Positions 35,246-43,466 of a stretch of 64,000 nucleotides of DNA are shown here, one piece after another. The stretch lies in assembly GCA_023417655.1 (NCBI GenBank), contig JAEZFD010000031.1, positions 62,001 to 126,000 on the forward strand. The letters run 5' to 3'. The translations under genes and the position numbers were made by a program. Position 1 is the first letter of the stretch; each line of letters begins with the position of its first letter. The notes under the pieces are model-generated. The model ran no database searches. It was not told where the DNA came from and worked only from the letters and a program-made list of their open reading frames with translations. Source of the DNA: Planctomycetota bacterium (GTDB taxonomy: Bacteria; Planctomycetota; Planctomycetia; Planctomycetales; Planctomycetaceae).

Positions 35246-36565
35246 TCACTCCTTCGCATCTGCGAGAAACGGTCGGGCCGGTGCGCAATAGACCCGTTTC
35301 GCTTTGACGGAAACGCATTCACCTTCCGGGTATCGCAATGCCGTCAGGCTGCCGCCAAAGACGCAGCCCGTGTCGATGTTCACCGTTCCGTTGAGCCATT
35401 TAGGCTTGGCCACGGGAGTGTGACCATAGACAACCAGCGCAGAACCCCGGTAGTTCACGGCCCAGTCCAGCCGAACAGGAAGACCGTATTCATCCGTCTC
35501 CCCTGTGGTCTCGCCGTACAGAGCAAATTCCCGTACTCGACCAGAGTCGCGGCCCTGATACTCCTCCTTAATTCCGGCATGGGCCACAACCAGTCTTCCG
35601 CCGTCGAGCCCATAGTGGCTGACGAGCCCTTCCAGAAACACAGCAAGCTCCTGACAGAATATTTCTCGGACCCCGTCGGGCAATGCGTCGATTTCCGCAA
35701 CAGTCAACGCGAAGCCATGAGTCAGGTGCGGATTCTTACCTTTCAATTTTCGTAACAGTTTCATGTCGTGATTACCGGGAACGCACAGGGCGCTCCCGAA
35801 GCTGACCATCCCGGCAACCAGCCGGAGCGTATCCAGAATCCGCGGTCCCCGGTCGACAAGATCCCCGACGAAAATGACTTTGCGTCCCGCGGGATGAACG
35901 AAGATCGGTCCACTGACGAGCGCAGGTCCGCCGGGCGCGAACATCTCATGTCGATACCCTAGTTCGAGCAGCAACTCTTCCAGTTCATCGCAACACCCAT
36001 GAATGTCCCCGATAATGTCGAAGGGGCCATGCTCTCCCTTTAGGTCACTGGGAAGAGACATGCGTTCCACATGGACCGCTTCCACTTCTTCTGGTGAGTT
36101 CATCACAAAGACGTCACGAAACCCTTCACGATCTAGATCTTTGATTGACCGACGAAGTGGCAACCACCGCTCATTGATCAAGTGGGCGCGCACAGCCCCA
36201 CTGTCGCGAGCATGATGTCCCTCCTCGCAAACTCTCTCAGGGATGTTGAACACAATCGCGACGGCGGCACAATCGCACGACTTCGCAAGACGAACCCAAT
36301 CTCGCCGCTCATCAGGGTGGGTGCTACAAGCGTCCACAACCGTGAGTTGTCCCCGGCCCAGACGCTGGGAAACCCGCTCACGCACTTCATTGACTCGTAA
36401 GCTGACCGAGCCATGATGATCCTCGGCATTGCCCCCCGGACGAGGGCAATGATGCGGACACATGACTTCTTCACTCTGAAAGTGCTTCCGCGCAAACGTA
36501 CTCTTCTCTGATCCATTAGGACCGATGAGAACGACAAGGGACAGTTCAGGGATACTAATTGTCAC
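35246..36565 (-). CDS. Pnkp-like protein: degenerate kinase domain plus intact phosphoesterase, no ligase
   Basis: This 439-residue protein aligns with the first two domains of bacterial polynucleotide kinase-phosphatase (Pnkp, about 850 aa). The N-terminal P-loop domain reads GPNGSEKST at residues 15-23, so Glu20 replaces the conserved Gly of Walker A. The positions of the catalytic Asp38 and Arg41 of Clostridium thermocellum Pnkp are His38 and Pro41 here. Arg116 is Gly. The metallophosphoesterase domain (about 180-430) is complete: GDIHG, GDLVDRG, GNHD, AHAG and GHTP. The C-terminal adenylyltransferase is absent, and no ligase or Hen1 gene is nearby. The kinase is probably dead, while the phosphatase may act on RNA or DNA ends, nucleotides or proteins. 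Confidence 0.8.
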   Translation of the reverse strand: MTISIPELSLVVLIGPNGSEKSTFARKHFQSEEVMCPHHCPRPGGNAEDHHGSVSLRVNEVRERVSQRLGRGQLTVVDACSTHPDERRDWVRLAKSCDCAAVAIVFNIPERVCEEGHHARDSGAVRAHLINERWLPLRRSIKDLDREGFRDVFVMNSPEEVEAVHVERMSLPSDLKGEHGPFDIIGDIHGCCDELEELLLELGYRHEMFAPGGPALVSGPIFVHPAGRKVIFVGDLVDRGPRILDTLRLVAGMVSFGSALCVPGNHDMKLLRKLKGKNPHLTHGFALTVAEIDALPDGVREIFCQELAVFLEGLVSHYGLDGGRLVVAHAGIKEEYQGRDSGRVREFALYGETTGETDEYGLPVRLDWAVNYRGSALVVYGHTPVAKPKWLNGTVNIDTGCVFGGSLTALRYPEGECVSVKAKRVYCAPARPFLADAKE

Positions 36566-36599
36566 TCTTAAGCCAGATGCGCAGATATTATGAAGGATG

Positions 36600-37355
36600 C
36601 TAAGAAACAGCCGAGTCCGATGTATTGTTCAGCGATGACTGTAACTGCAACGCGTTGATCGTCGCCGCACCGAGCGCAGTGTTGTCGAAGATGCACCATA
36701 CCTCATGGCCTTTCGTATGGTAACTCCGGATCCGAGCGCTGATTTCCTCAAGTTGCCGGCCGTCGTAGTTTGAGTAATAGATACGCGGTGAACCGTGCAA
36801 ACGGAGATAGACAACATCGCCGGCAGAGACGTCCTTCAACTGCGGAACAGGTGAGGGATCCGCTTGAACAATCCCGACTTGAAACGAAGAAAGAATGTCA
36901 GAGGCATGCTGTGACGACCAGCTGACATGACGTGGCTCACAGACCGCCGGGACATTCGAAATTTCACGAAACTCGCGAAGAAAATTGGCCGTGTGTCCGG
37001 GATCGAATTTCAGACTGGGAGGCAATTGAATCAGGTAACAACCAAGTTTGACCCCCAGATGGGATGACTGATCGAGAAAGGCCATGAGTGGCTCTCGTAT
37101 GTCCTGCAATCGTTGCTCGTGCGTGATCAACTTGGGAAACTTCACGGAAAACCGGAAGCCTTCCGGTGTGTCCTTTGCCCAACGTTCGTATGTTTGGCTG
37201 CGATGCGGACGATAAAATGAGCTGTTAATCTCGACGCAGGGGAAGCGACTGGCATATCTCTGCAAATGACTGCCTTCAGGAGGGAATTGGTCCCGCTGAT
37301 CCCGTGGGATATTCCAGCCAGCACATCCAATGTGTATCTGTGAATGAACTGCCAT
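36600..37355 (-). CDS. DUF72 family protein (YecE-like)
   Basis: From the ATG at 37355 it has 251 residues, the family norm. An upstream TTG would add four residues. It shows the DUF72 hallmarks: IHIGCAGWNIP at the start, CVEINSSFYRPHRSQTYERWA, GFRFSVKFPKLITH, EPRHVSW and VYLRLHGS. The fold is a TIM barrel and the function is not established. It lies 34 bases upstream of the Pnkp-like gene on the same strand, so the two may form an operon. Confidence 0.88.
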   Translation of the reverse strand: MAVHSQIHIGCAGWNIPRDQRDQFPPEGSHLQRYASRFPCVEINSSFYRPHRSQTYERWAKDTPEGFRFSVKFPKLITHEQRLQDIREPLMAFLDQSSHLGVKLGCYLIQLPPSLKFDPGHTANFLREFREISNVPAVCEPRHVSWSSQHASDILSSFQVGIVQADPSPVPQLKDVSAGDVVYLRLHGSPRIYYSNYDGRQLEEISARIRSYHTKGHEVWCIFDNTALGAATINALQLQSSLNNTSDSAVS

Positions 37356-37792
37356 CAGCGTACCCAATGCTCCCTTTGGGTCATCCCCCTGTAAACAAAT
37401 CCCCGGAAGAGGCGGCCTTCCTCAAGCTCACTGAAGTCGATGATTCTTACCATAGCTCGACTGTTGCAGCCGACAAGAGCCCACCCCAGGTGGCTCGTGA
37501 ATTGACGAAGATCTTCGGTCTTCCTGAAAGTTGCCGCAAACATCTTCTCTGAACTTTCAATTGCGAACTTGGAATTCCATCGACGGATTTCTCTCCGATG
37601 AAAAAGTGTTTCCATCTTTCAGAAGATCACAGACCCCACTTCACACCCGTATTACGAATTTCAGCATTCGAGCCTCTTCCAGAGAGAACTTTCTATGAGA
37701 GAATTCCAGGAAGATACGGTGCTTGGAGAGGATTAGGATTCGACAACCGCGGGCGACAATTTCCCGAAATCACTTACTAGAGGAGCGTTCAG
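37356..37792. other. Gap between DUF72 and the small exported protein
   Basis: 437 bases between divergent genes. I see no recognisable gene, repeat or clear promoter. A ribosome site (GAGGAG) at its right end serves the gene at 37793. Confidence 0.5.
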
Positions 37793-38221
37793 ATGATTCG
37801 TGCATTTCTGACTGGACTGATACTGGCATCACTTGTTTCCCAAGGTCTTGCAGAGGAGAAGCTACATCAACTTCACCGAGTCGAAATCAAAGAGTCGTCA
37901 GAGAAGCCTGAGCCCTCCTGGAAGAAGAGTGTTACGATTGTGGCCGGTGACTTCATCGAAGCCCAGCTGTTCGGAGGAAGCTATCCCGGAGGCATGATCG
38001 ATAATGTGAAGGTGGAAATTAAGGGCGGAGGAGTCATTGGAAGCGTCCTCTCCAAAGAAGCAGTGTTGCGAGTGGATCAGAAGGGAGCAGTCGGAGGAAT
38101 TGAACTGGTCGTCCTTCTGAAAAGTTCGGTCGCTGGAAAAGCGGAGGTCTCACTCACGCCAACAGGGGGTGGCGTGCAACCGAAAACCTATGTTCTCGAC
38201 GTGACCGTGAATGCAAAATAG
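37793..38221 (+). CDS. Small exported protein of unknown function
   Basis: The 142-residue product has a clear signal peptide (about residues 1-20, cleavage probably after GLA). The mature part is rich in beta-prone residues with repeated short glycine turns (FGGSYPGGMID, IKGGGVIGS, TPTGGGVQP), which suggests a compact beta sandwich. No cysteines are present. I do not recognise the family. The ATG has GAGGAG about eight bases upstream, and a strong hairpin 58 bases after the stop probably ends its transcript, so it is monocistronic. Confidence 0.75.
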   Translation: MIRAFLTGLILASLVSQGLAEEKLHQLHRVEIKESSEKPEPSWKKSVTIVAGDFIEAQLFGGSYPGGMIDNVKVEIKGGGVIGSVLSKEAVLRVDQKGAVGGIELVVLLKSSVAGKAEVSLTPTGGGVQPKTYVLDVTVNAK

Positions 38222-38853
38222 CCCAGCCGGCAGTTTCACCCCTTTTAAAATACTGACCCGGATTGGCAAGGAATAGACCAATGAGCATGAGGAAAGAAGA
38301 CCCTCATGCTCATTGCCTTGTTCAATGCATCGACTCCGCGAGTTGCGATACCCACAGAGACCGCTTCTTCCCGCTCCCAGGAGATTCGAACTGTAGACTC
38401 TTTCTTCCGTAGATCTTCTTTTCCGGTTGATTGGGCCGGGGCGATTGACGGCACGCTCGACCAGTTCGTAAACCTGCCTTCCTTCTTGGTAAGGTCAATG
38501 GATTGCTCTCGACGGCGATTCGAGTTGGCTTTGCTCTGTTAAAGGCCTCTGATTTTGTAGTGTTTGACCTGACGCCTCTGTGCATAGGTGAGTACTCGCA
38601 GTGCCGCTTCCCCGGCGTCTCCGAATCAGGGAGAACGAAGAACCTCAATTCGGAAATCTCCTCTCCCTCCAGCAGTAGCACCTGTCATCACGGTCTCCGG
38701 TTTCCATTGGGAAACCTGGGTGGTGAATTGCTCGGCTTTGCTTCCTGTCACTTGTCGGCCGAGATGATGGTGGAACACTTCAGGTTGTGTCAGAATGATC
38801 TCGGAATGACGTGAGCCGAATCACCCTATGGGACTTCGAACCGTGAGAAAAGC
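38222..38853. other. Gap before dinB
   Basis: 632 bases without a convincing gene. The only clear element is the hairpin at 38279-38315. The open frame on the minus strand (38322-38681) is rich in Arg and Ser and has no ribosome site I trust. A T-loop-like GTTCGAATC near 38390 does not fit a tRNA. Confidence 0.55.
38279..38315 (+). terminator. Perfect 14-bp hairpin
   Basis: CAATGAGCATGAGG pairs exactly with CCTCATGCTCATTG around a 9-base loop. It is 58 bases after the stop at 38221. It is followed by CCTTGTTC, not a real T-run, so it may stabilise the mRNA end more than it terminates. Confidence 0.6.
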
Positions 38854-40038
38854 ATGATCCTGCATGTCGATATGGATGCGTTCTACGCGTCGGTCGAAGA
38901 GCGGGACCGTCCGGAACTCGCAGGCAAACCGCTGATCGTCGGCGGGACGCCGGACCGTAGAGGTGTCGTTGCAGCAGCCAATTATGCGGTGCGGAAATTC
39001 GGCGTGCGCAGTGCCATGCCGACGAGCACAGCCTTACGTCTCTGTCCGCAGGTAATCGTTCTCCCGGTCCGGATGAGTTATTACGCGGAGATCTCAGAAC
39101 AGATCCGGGAGATCCTGTTCCGTTACACGCCGCTGGTCGAGCCACTCTCGCTGGATGAGGCCTTTCTTGACGTGACCAGTTCGAAGCAACTCTTCGGGAC
39201 CGGGCATGAGATCGCGGTCAAAATCAAGCGGGACATTTGGCAGGAATTAAAGCTGGTCGCATCGATCGGTGTCGCCCCGAACAAGTTTCTGGCGAAGATC
39301 GCCAGCGATTTGAGGAAGCCAAATTCACTTGTAGTCGTCGAGCCAGATCAGGTTCAGCAGTTTCTTGATCCACTGCCGATCAGTCGTATCTGGGGTGTCG
39401 GAAAAGCGACGAATCAGGAGTTCAAGGAACTCGGAATTCAGACCATCAGCGACGTCCGGCGTCTGCAACGCGAGACTATTTTCCAGCGGTTCGGACAGAT
39501 CGGCGAACGTTTCTGGGAACTCGCCCACGGACGCGATGACCGCCCAGTGGTTCCTGATCGTGAAGCCAAATCGATCTCACATGAAACGACGTTTTCGATC
39601 GACCTTCATGATGCAGACATCCTGCTCTCCTGGCTGCAGGAACTGGCGGAGCAAGTGGCCCGGCGTCTGCGTCGCTCTGACCTGAGGGGGCGAACAGTCC
39701 AGCTCAAGCTCCGTTTCGCCGACTTTCGCACGATCACCCGATCCCACACCTTGTCCCAGGCCACGAATATCACTGATGAGCTCTGGCAGGCGGCAGCGAC
39801 ATTGCTTCAGCAGAGTCTTCCTCGAATCCATCGCGGTATCCGGCTGCTGGGGATTGGTGTCAGCAGCCTTGAAAGCCGCCAGCGACCTCGCCAACTCACC
39901 CTTTTTGACAACGAGGAACAGGAGAAACGGGGACAGCTCGACGCAGTCGCGGATCAGATCCAGGACAAGTTTGGGGCAGGCATGCTGATGCGCGGCAGCG
40001 GCCTTCTTCGCCGGCCTCTGGAACGACCTGAGAAGTGA
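38854..40038 (+). CDS. dinB: DNA polymerase IV (Y-family)
   Basis: This error-prone translesion polymerase has 394 residues. It shows the Y-family motifs: DMDAFYASVEERD at the start (first catalytic Asp), RSAMPTSTALRLCP, and SLDEAFLDVT with the other two catalytic acidic residues. The helix-hairpin-helix IWGVGKATNQ follows, then the little-finger domain. A sliding-clamp-binding peptide RQLTLF is present near residue 350, followed by a further 40 residues. It is the sole repair gene in the window. I see no LexA box upstream. Confidence 0.95.
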   Translation: MILHVDMDAFYASVEERDRPELAGKPLIVGGTPDRRGVVAAANYAVRKFGVRSAMPTSTALRLCPQVIVLPVRMSYYAEISEQIREILFRYTPLVEPLSLDEAFLDVTSSKQLFGTGHEIAVKIKRDIWQELKLVASIGVAPNKFLAKIASDLRKPNSLVVVEPDQVQQFLDPLPISRIWGVGKATNQEFKELGIQTISDVRRLQRETIFQRFGQIGERFWELAHGRDDRPVVPDREAKSISHETTFSIDLHDADILLSWLQELAEQVARRLRRSDLRGRTVQLKLRFADFRTITRSHTLSQATNITDELWQAAATLLQQSLPRIHRGIRLLGIGVSSLESRQRPRQLTLFDNEEQEKRGQLDAVADQIQDKFGAGMLMRGSGLLRRPLERPEK

Positions 40039-40075
40039 TCTTAGCCCACCATCTGTAAGACGTCCCTCTTGCCCC

Positions 40076-40510
40076 TTATCGGGCCTTCTTCAGTTGCAGG
40101 TCGATGTCGAACTGGTTCGAGCCGGGTTGGATTTCAATGGAAATACCACTGGTTCCGACGTCCTGATAATGCGAAGGAATGGTAACAATGTCCGTCCCCG
40201 CGATTGAAGCGTTGACATTGGTAGCGTATGGATCCGCCCCAGGGGGAGCGACGACGGCCACCTGATATCTTCCGGGCTTGCAATCCAGTGAGAATGCACC
40301 ACTTGGCTGAAGTGTCGAGGTCGCGAAGTCGCCTGATTCTGCGATCATCAATACGGAGCCCGCAGGGACAGGTTTGCCCTCAAGACGCACCAGCCCTGCC
40401 ACCTGCGCAGAGGGAACGGTTCCCTTCGAACAGCCGGTAATCAGAATCAACAAGACCAGCGACCGAAAGAGTGGTGACATTGGAAAGACGGATTTCGGAG
40501 ACGTCGACAT
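40076..40510 (-). CDS. Planctomycete lipoprotein with carboxypeptidase-regulatory-like fold
   Basis: This is a small exported lipoprotein. From the Met at 40510 it has 144 residues. The signal ends in LLILITGCSKG, a lipobox with Cys near residue 28. A start at 40480 is also possible. The mature part begins with a beta domain (VAGLVRLEGKPVPAGSVLM) like those of carboxypeptidase regulatory-like proteins. In planctomycetes such lipoproteins often sit next to DUF1559 genes, as here (the DUF1559 gene ends 242 bases upstream on the same strand). The function is unknown. It converges with dinB, the two stops being 37 bases apart. Confidence 0.72.
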   Translation of the reverse strand: MSTSPKSVFPMSPLFRSLVLLILITGCSKGTVPSAQVAGLVRLEGKPVPAGSVLMIAESGDFATSTLQPSGAFSLDCKPGRYQVAVVAPPGADPYATNVNASIAGTDIVTIPSHYQDVGTSGISIEIQPGSNQFDIDLQLKKAR

Positions 40511-40752
40511 GAGAAGACACTTTCTAAACCGACTGGCTTTTTGATCTGCCGTCCTCGCCACGCTGAAGACAGCCTTTTTGCTGCCGAACGCCGTGCTGCG
40601 CGGGCACTCGGGAGAGCAGACTGCTCTCTAGCCGCTGTGACTTCGCATGGACCGGATGTCCGCACTTTCAGTGTGAGCTCAGTCACGCATTGCGTGGAAC
40701 GATCTCTTCATTAGCCGGAACGAACGCGAATCAATTGTGCTGGACTCGTCTT

Positions 40753-41763
40753 CTAATTCAGGGCATCACCGACCACGCCCCCGTCGTCTCGAATTGAAAG
40801 ATTCCGCAGGACGATTCTGTCCAGGCTGCTCGACAGGAAGCTGACTCCTCCATCTCCGCGGAGAACGTTCACACCACCGGTATGTTCGGAATTCAGAGCG
40901 GAGTTTGTTCCATCGCGGTGATTTCCAGCAGCGATCGCGGTTTCGATGATCGTTCCAATTGGATACCGGACCGTGGTCACGTTGCGGCAATATGGATTCG
41001 TATTCCACCGATAGTTCGTCGATCCAGCATATGGGCTTGGATTCACTTCCGGGGGCCCCGCGTCTGTGACGCTTCCGATCCAGATGCCCCATTCGGCACT
41101 GGCTCGAGTATCAGCCAGCGCACCTGTCGCTGTCTTGGCCTGTGCCGAGTTCTCTCCAACGACGATGACATTGCTTAGCCCATCTGATACGTCACGACTT
41201 CTCATGACGCGATTCGAGGTCAGAACGCCGTTTGAACAACCATATCCCTGCTGACTGTTAATGCACCGCCCTGCACCGGTGGGATCCGTGACAGATGCTG
41301 CACTCTCAGTGGCGCCTGAGATTCCGGTATAGGAACCGGTCGCAAAGCGATAAGGTCGTTCCGTCCGCAGATTGACCCGTTCGAGCGGACTGGACGGACA
41401 CCAGACGAAAGCAGGTGTCCACTGATGGAGGACTTCTCCATTCACACCGGATGGCGCGCCGGAGTCGACATGCCCGACCTGCAGTTTGTTATAAATGGCC
41501 TGCTGATCGACCATCGGCAGAATGGCAAGAGCCCACGAGTGACGCCCCAGTCCGAGAGCTCCCAGCGGAAAGGTCTGGTACACGTCGTGGTAATTATGTA
41601 ACGCTAACCCAATCTGCTTGAGATTATTACGGCACTGAGAACGCCTGGCTGCCTCACGTGCCTGCTGAACCGCCGGTAAGAGGAGCGCGATCAGGACAGC
41701 AATAATTGCGATGACTACTAGCAATTCGATGAGCGTAAATCCGGATCTTTTAATAGTGACCAT
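40753..41763 (-). CDS. DUF1559 protein with prepilin-type N-terminus
   Basis: This 336-residue protein belongs to the large planctomycete family of pseudopilin-like surface proteins. A type IV prepilin cleavage site (SGFTLIELLVVIAIIAVL) is followed by the family segment PAVQQAREAARRSQCRNNLKQIGLALHNYHD. The DUF1559 domain ends in a SEHTGGVNVLRGDGG motif of H-x-DG type. Planctomycete genomes hold dozens of paralogs, and their job is unknown. A lipoprotein gene follows on the same strand. Confidence 0.93.
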   Translation of the reverse strand: MVTIKRSGFTLIELLVVIAIIAVLIALLLPAVQQAREAARRSQCRNNLKQIGLALHNYHDVYQTFPLGALGLGRHSWALAILPMVDQQAIYNKLQVGHVDSGAPSGVNGEVLHQWTPAFVWCPSSPLERVNLRTERPYRFATGSYTGISGATESAASVTDPTGAGRCINSQQGYGCSNGVLTSNRVMRSRDVSDGLSNVIVVGENSAQAKTATGALADTRASAEWGIWIGSVTDAGPPEVNPSPYAGSTNYRWNTNPYCRNVTTVRYPIGTIIETAIAAGNHRDGTNSALNSEHTGGVNVLRGDGGVSFLSSSLDRIVLRNLSIRDDGGVVGDALN

Positions 41764-41997
41764 TATCGAACCCTCACAGAATGTTCAGAAAGAACAGGTC
41801 AGAACGGAACACAGACGCATCGAAACGAGAGCCGACCGGGAGAAGCCCGGTTCTCGAATGAGTCAGCAAAAAGACGTAATTACGCAATCCGACATCGACT
41901 CAGGCAGCCTCAGGCTGCTCGAGCGAGACGAGTGAATAGAAAACCTGAGACCAGTGAGGTCAAACTGAAGTCGACGTTCCAGTATTCGAGGAATTTG

Positions 41998-43443
41998 TCA
42001 GGCAATGATGTCGTCGATCGGGCGACCGTGATCGATTTCCAGTCGCTTCCGACCGGGGATCTCAAGTTTTCGCGAGTCGAGTCCGAGTTGTTTCAGGATT
42101 GTGGCATGGAGGTCAGTGACGTAGTGACGGTTTTCGACCGCATGAAAGCCAATTTCATCGGTCGCTCCATGGACTACGCCCCGTTTTAATCCGCCGCCTG
42201 CCATCCAGACCGTGAAGCCGAAAATATGGTGATCGCGGCCATCGGCTCCCTGCGAACCGGGTGTTCTTCCAAACTCCGTCGCGAAGACGACCAGTGTCTC
42301 ATCAAGGAGACCGCGCTGATCCAGATCCTGCAGCAGACCTCCGATCGGACGGTCGACCTGCAGGGCGAGTCTCTCGTGATTCGCCTTCAGGCCTCCATGT
42401 GCGTCCCATGCCCCGGCTCCGCCGCCGCCATGCTGAATCTGAATAAAACGCACGCCCTGTTCGACAAAGCGTCGGGCGGCAAGCAACTGCATCCCGAACT
42501 CTTTGCTCTGCGGTCGATCGATTCCGTAGAGCGATTGAGTGGCCTGCGTCTCCTTCGAGAAGTCAACGATTTCAGGAATGGACGTCTGCATCCGAAAGGC
42601 AAGTTCATATGAGGCAATTCGTGCCGCCATCGCTGGATCGTTGGGATAGTCGACGCTGCGGTAAGCATTCAGCTGACGAAGCAGTTGCTGTCCTGCGAGT
42701 CGCGATGTCTGCGACATGGGTCGCTCAGGCTGGCTGAAATCGAGAGGATTCTTCGGATCGATTCTCAGCGGCACCGCATCATGAGCAGGGCCCAGATACT
42801 GACCGTCCCGGCTATTCCAGTATTCCCGCTTTCCAATGGAAATGAACTGCGGCAAGTTCTGGTTCAGTGTTCCGAGTCCATAATGAACCCAGGCTCCCAG
42901 GGTCGGAAACTTTCCATCAATCAGGTTGCGCCCTGTGTGAAACTGCGTCTGTGCTCCGTGATTACTGTCAGTGGTCCACATCGAACGAACGACGGCGAGC
43001 TTGTCAGCCTGATCGCCGATGCAGGGAAACCAGTCACTGATTTCGATGCCACTTTCGCCGCGTTTCTTAAATCCAACCTGAAGCGGGTAAAGCGTGTTTC
43101 TCTGGTTGCCATTCGCATCTGGTGCGACCGTCCGCTCAATGGCCAGCTTCGCCGGATCCTGTGCCGAGGCAAAGGGCGTTTCCGCGATTGTCTTTCCGCC
43201 GTACTTCGTGAGCATCGGCTTCGGGTCGAAGCTTTCCATCTGACTCACGCCGCCATTCATGAAAAGCCAGATCACACTCTTCGCTTTAGGAACAAAATGC
43301 GGGCGACGATCAGACGGTGCGGTGTTCGCCCGAACGACTCCGTCCTGATTCAAGATGGCTCCCAACGCGAGGCCGGCAAAGCCCAACCCGGCATCAGCCA
43401 GGAAAGACCTCCGGGGAAGAGCGAGACGGTTTTCATTTGTCAT
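41998..43443 (-). CDS. DUF1501 family protein with a Tat signal
   Basis: From the ATG at 43443 the protein has 481 residues. A twin-arginine signal (PRRSFLADAGLGFAGLALGA) is followed by the DUF1501 domain, related to alkaline phosphatase/sulfatase folds. It has IWLFMNGGVSQMESFDPKP, HHGTN-like SNHGAQTQFHTGRN, QIQHGGGGAGAWDAHG and TEFGRTPGSQGADGRDHH. It is always found beside DUF1553 cytochrome-like proteins in planctomycetes, as here (24 bases downstream of one). The pair probably acts on an exported substrate, but no function is established. A long frame on the opposite strand (42685-43464) is a shadow. Confidence 0.92.
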   Translation of the reverse strand: MTNENRLALPRRSFLADAGLGFAGLALGAILNQDGVVRANTAPSDRRPHFVPKAKSVIWLFMNGGVSQMESFDPKPMLTKYGGKTIAETPFASAQDPAKLAIERTVAPDANGNQRNTLYPLQVGFKKRGESGIEISDWFPCIGDQADKLAVVRSMWTTDSNHGAQTQFHTGRNLIDGKFPTLGAWVHYGLGTLNQNLPQFISIGKREYWNSRDGQYLGPAHDAVPLRIDPKNPLDFSQPERPMSQTSRLAGQQLLRQLNAYRSVDYPNDPAMAARIASYELAFRMQTSIPEIVDFSKETQATQSLYGIDRPQSKEFGMQLLAARRFVEQGVRFIQIQHGGGGAGAWDAHGGLKANHERLALQVDRPIGGLLQDLDQRGLLDETLVVFATEFGRTPGSQGADGRDHHIFGFTVWMAGGGLKRGVVHGATDEIGFHAVENRHYVTDLHATILKQLGLDSRKLEIPGRKRLEIDHGRPIDDIIA

Positions 43444-43466
43444 TGCAAACGCCCTTTCCACTAGGG

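Noticed and set aside
38370..38410. T-loop-like GTTCGAATC suggesting a tRNA
   Set aside because: No T-stem, acceptor stem or anticodon arm can be formed around it.
38322..38681. Minus-strand open frame before dinB
   Set aside because: Composition is rich in Arg and Ser, there is no ribosome site, and it resembles no family I know.
42685..43464. Open frame of 259 codons on the plus strand
   Set aside because: It is antisense to the DUF1501 gene, with no ribosome site and no recognisable domain.
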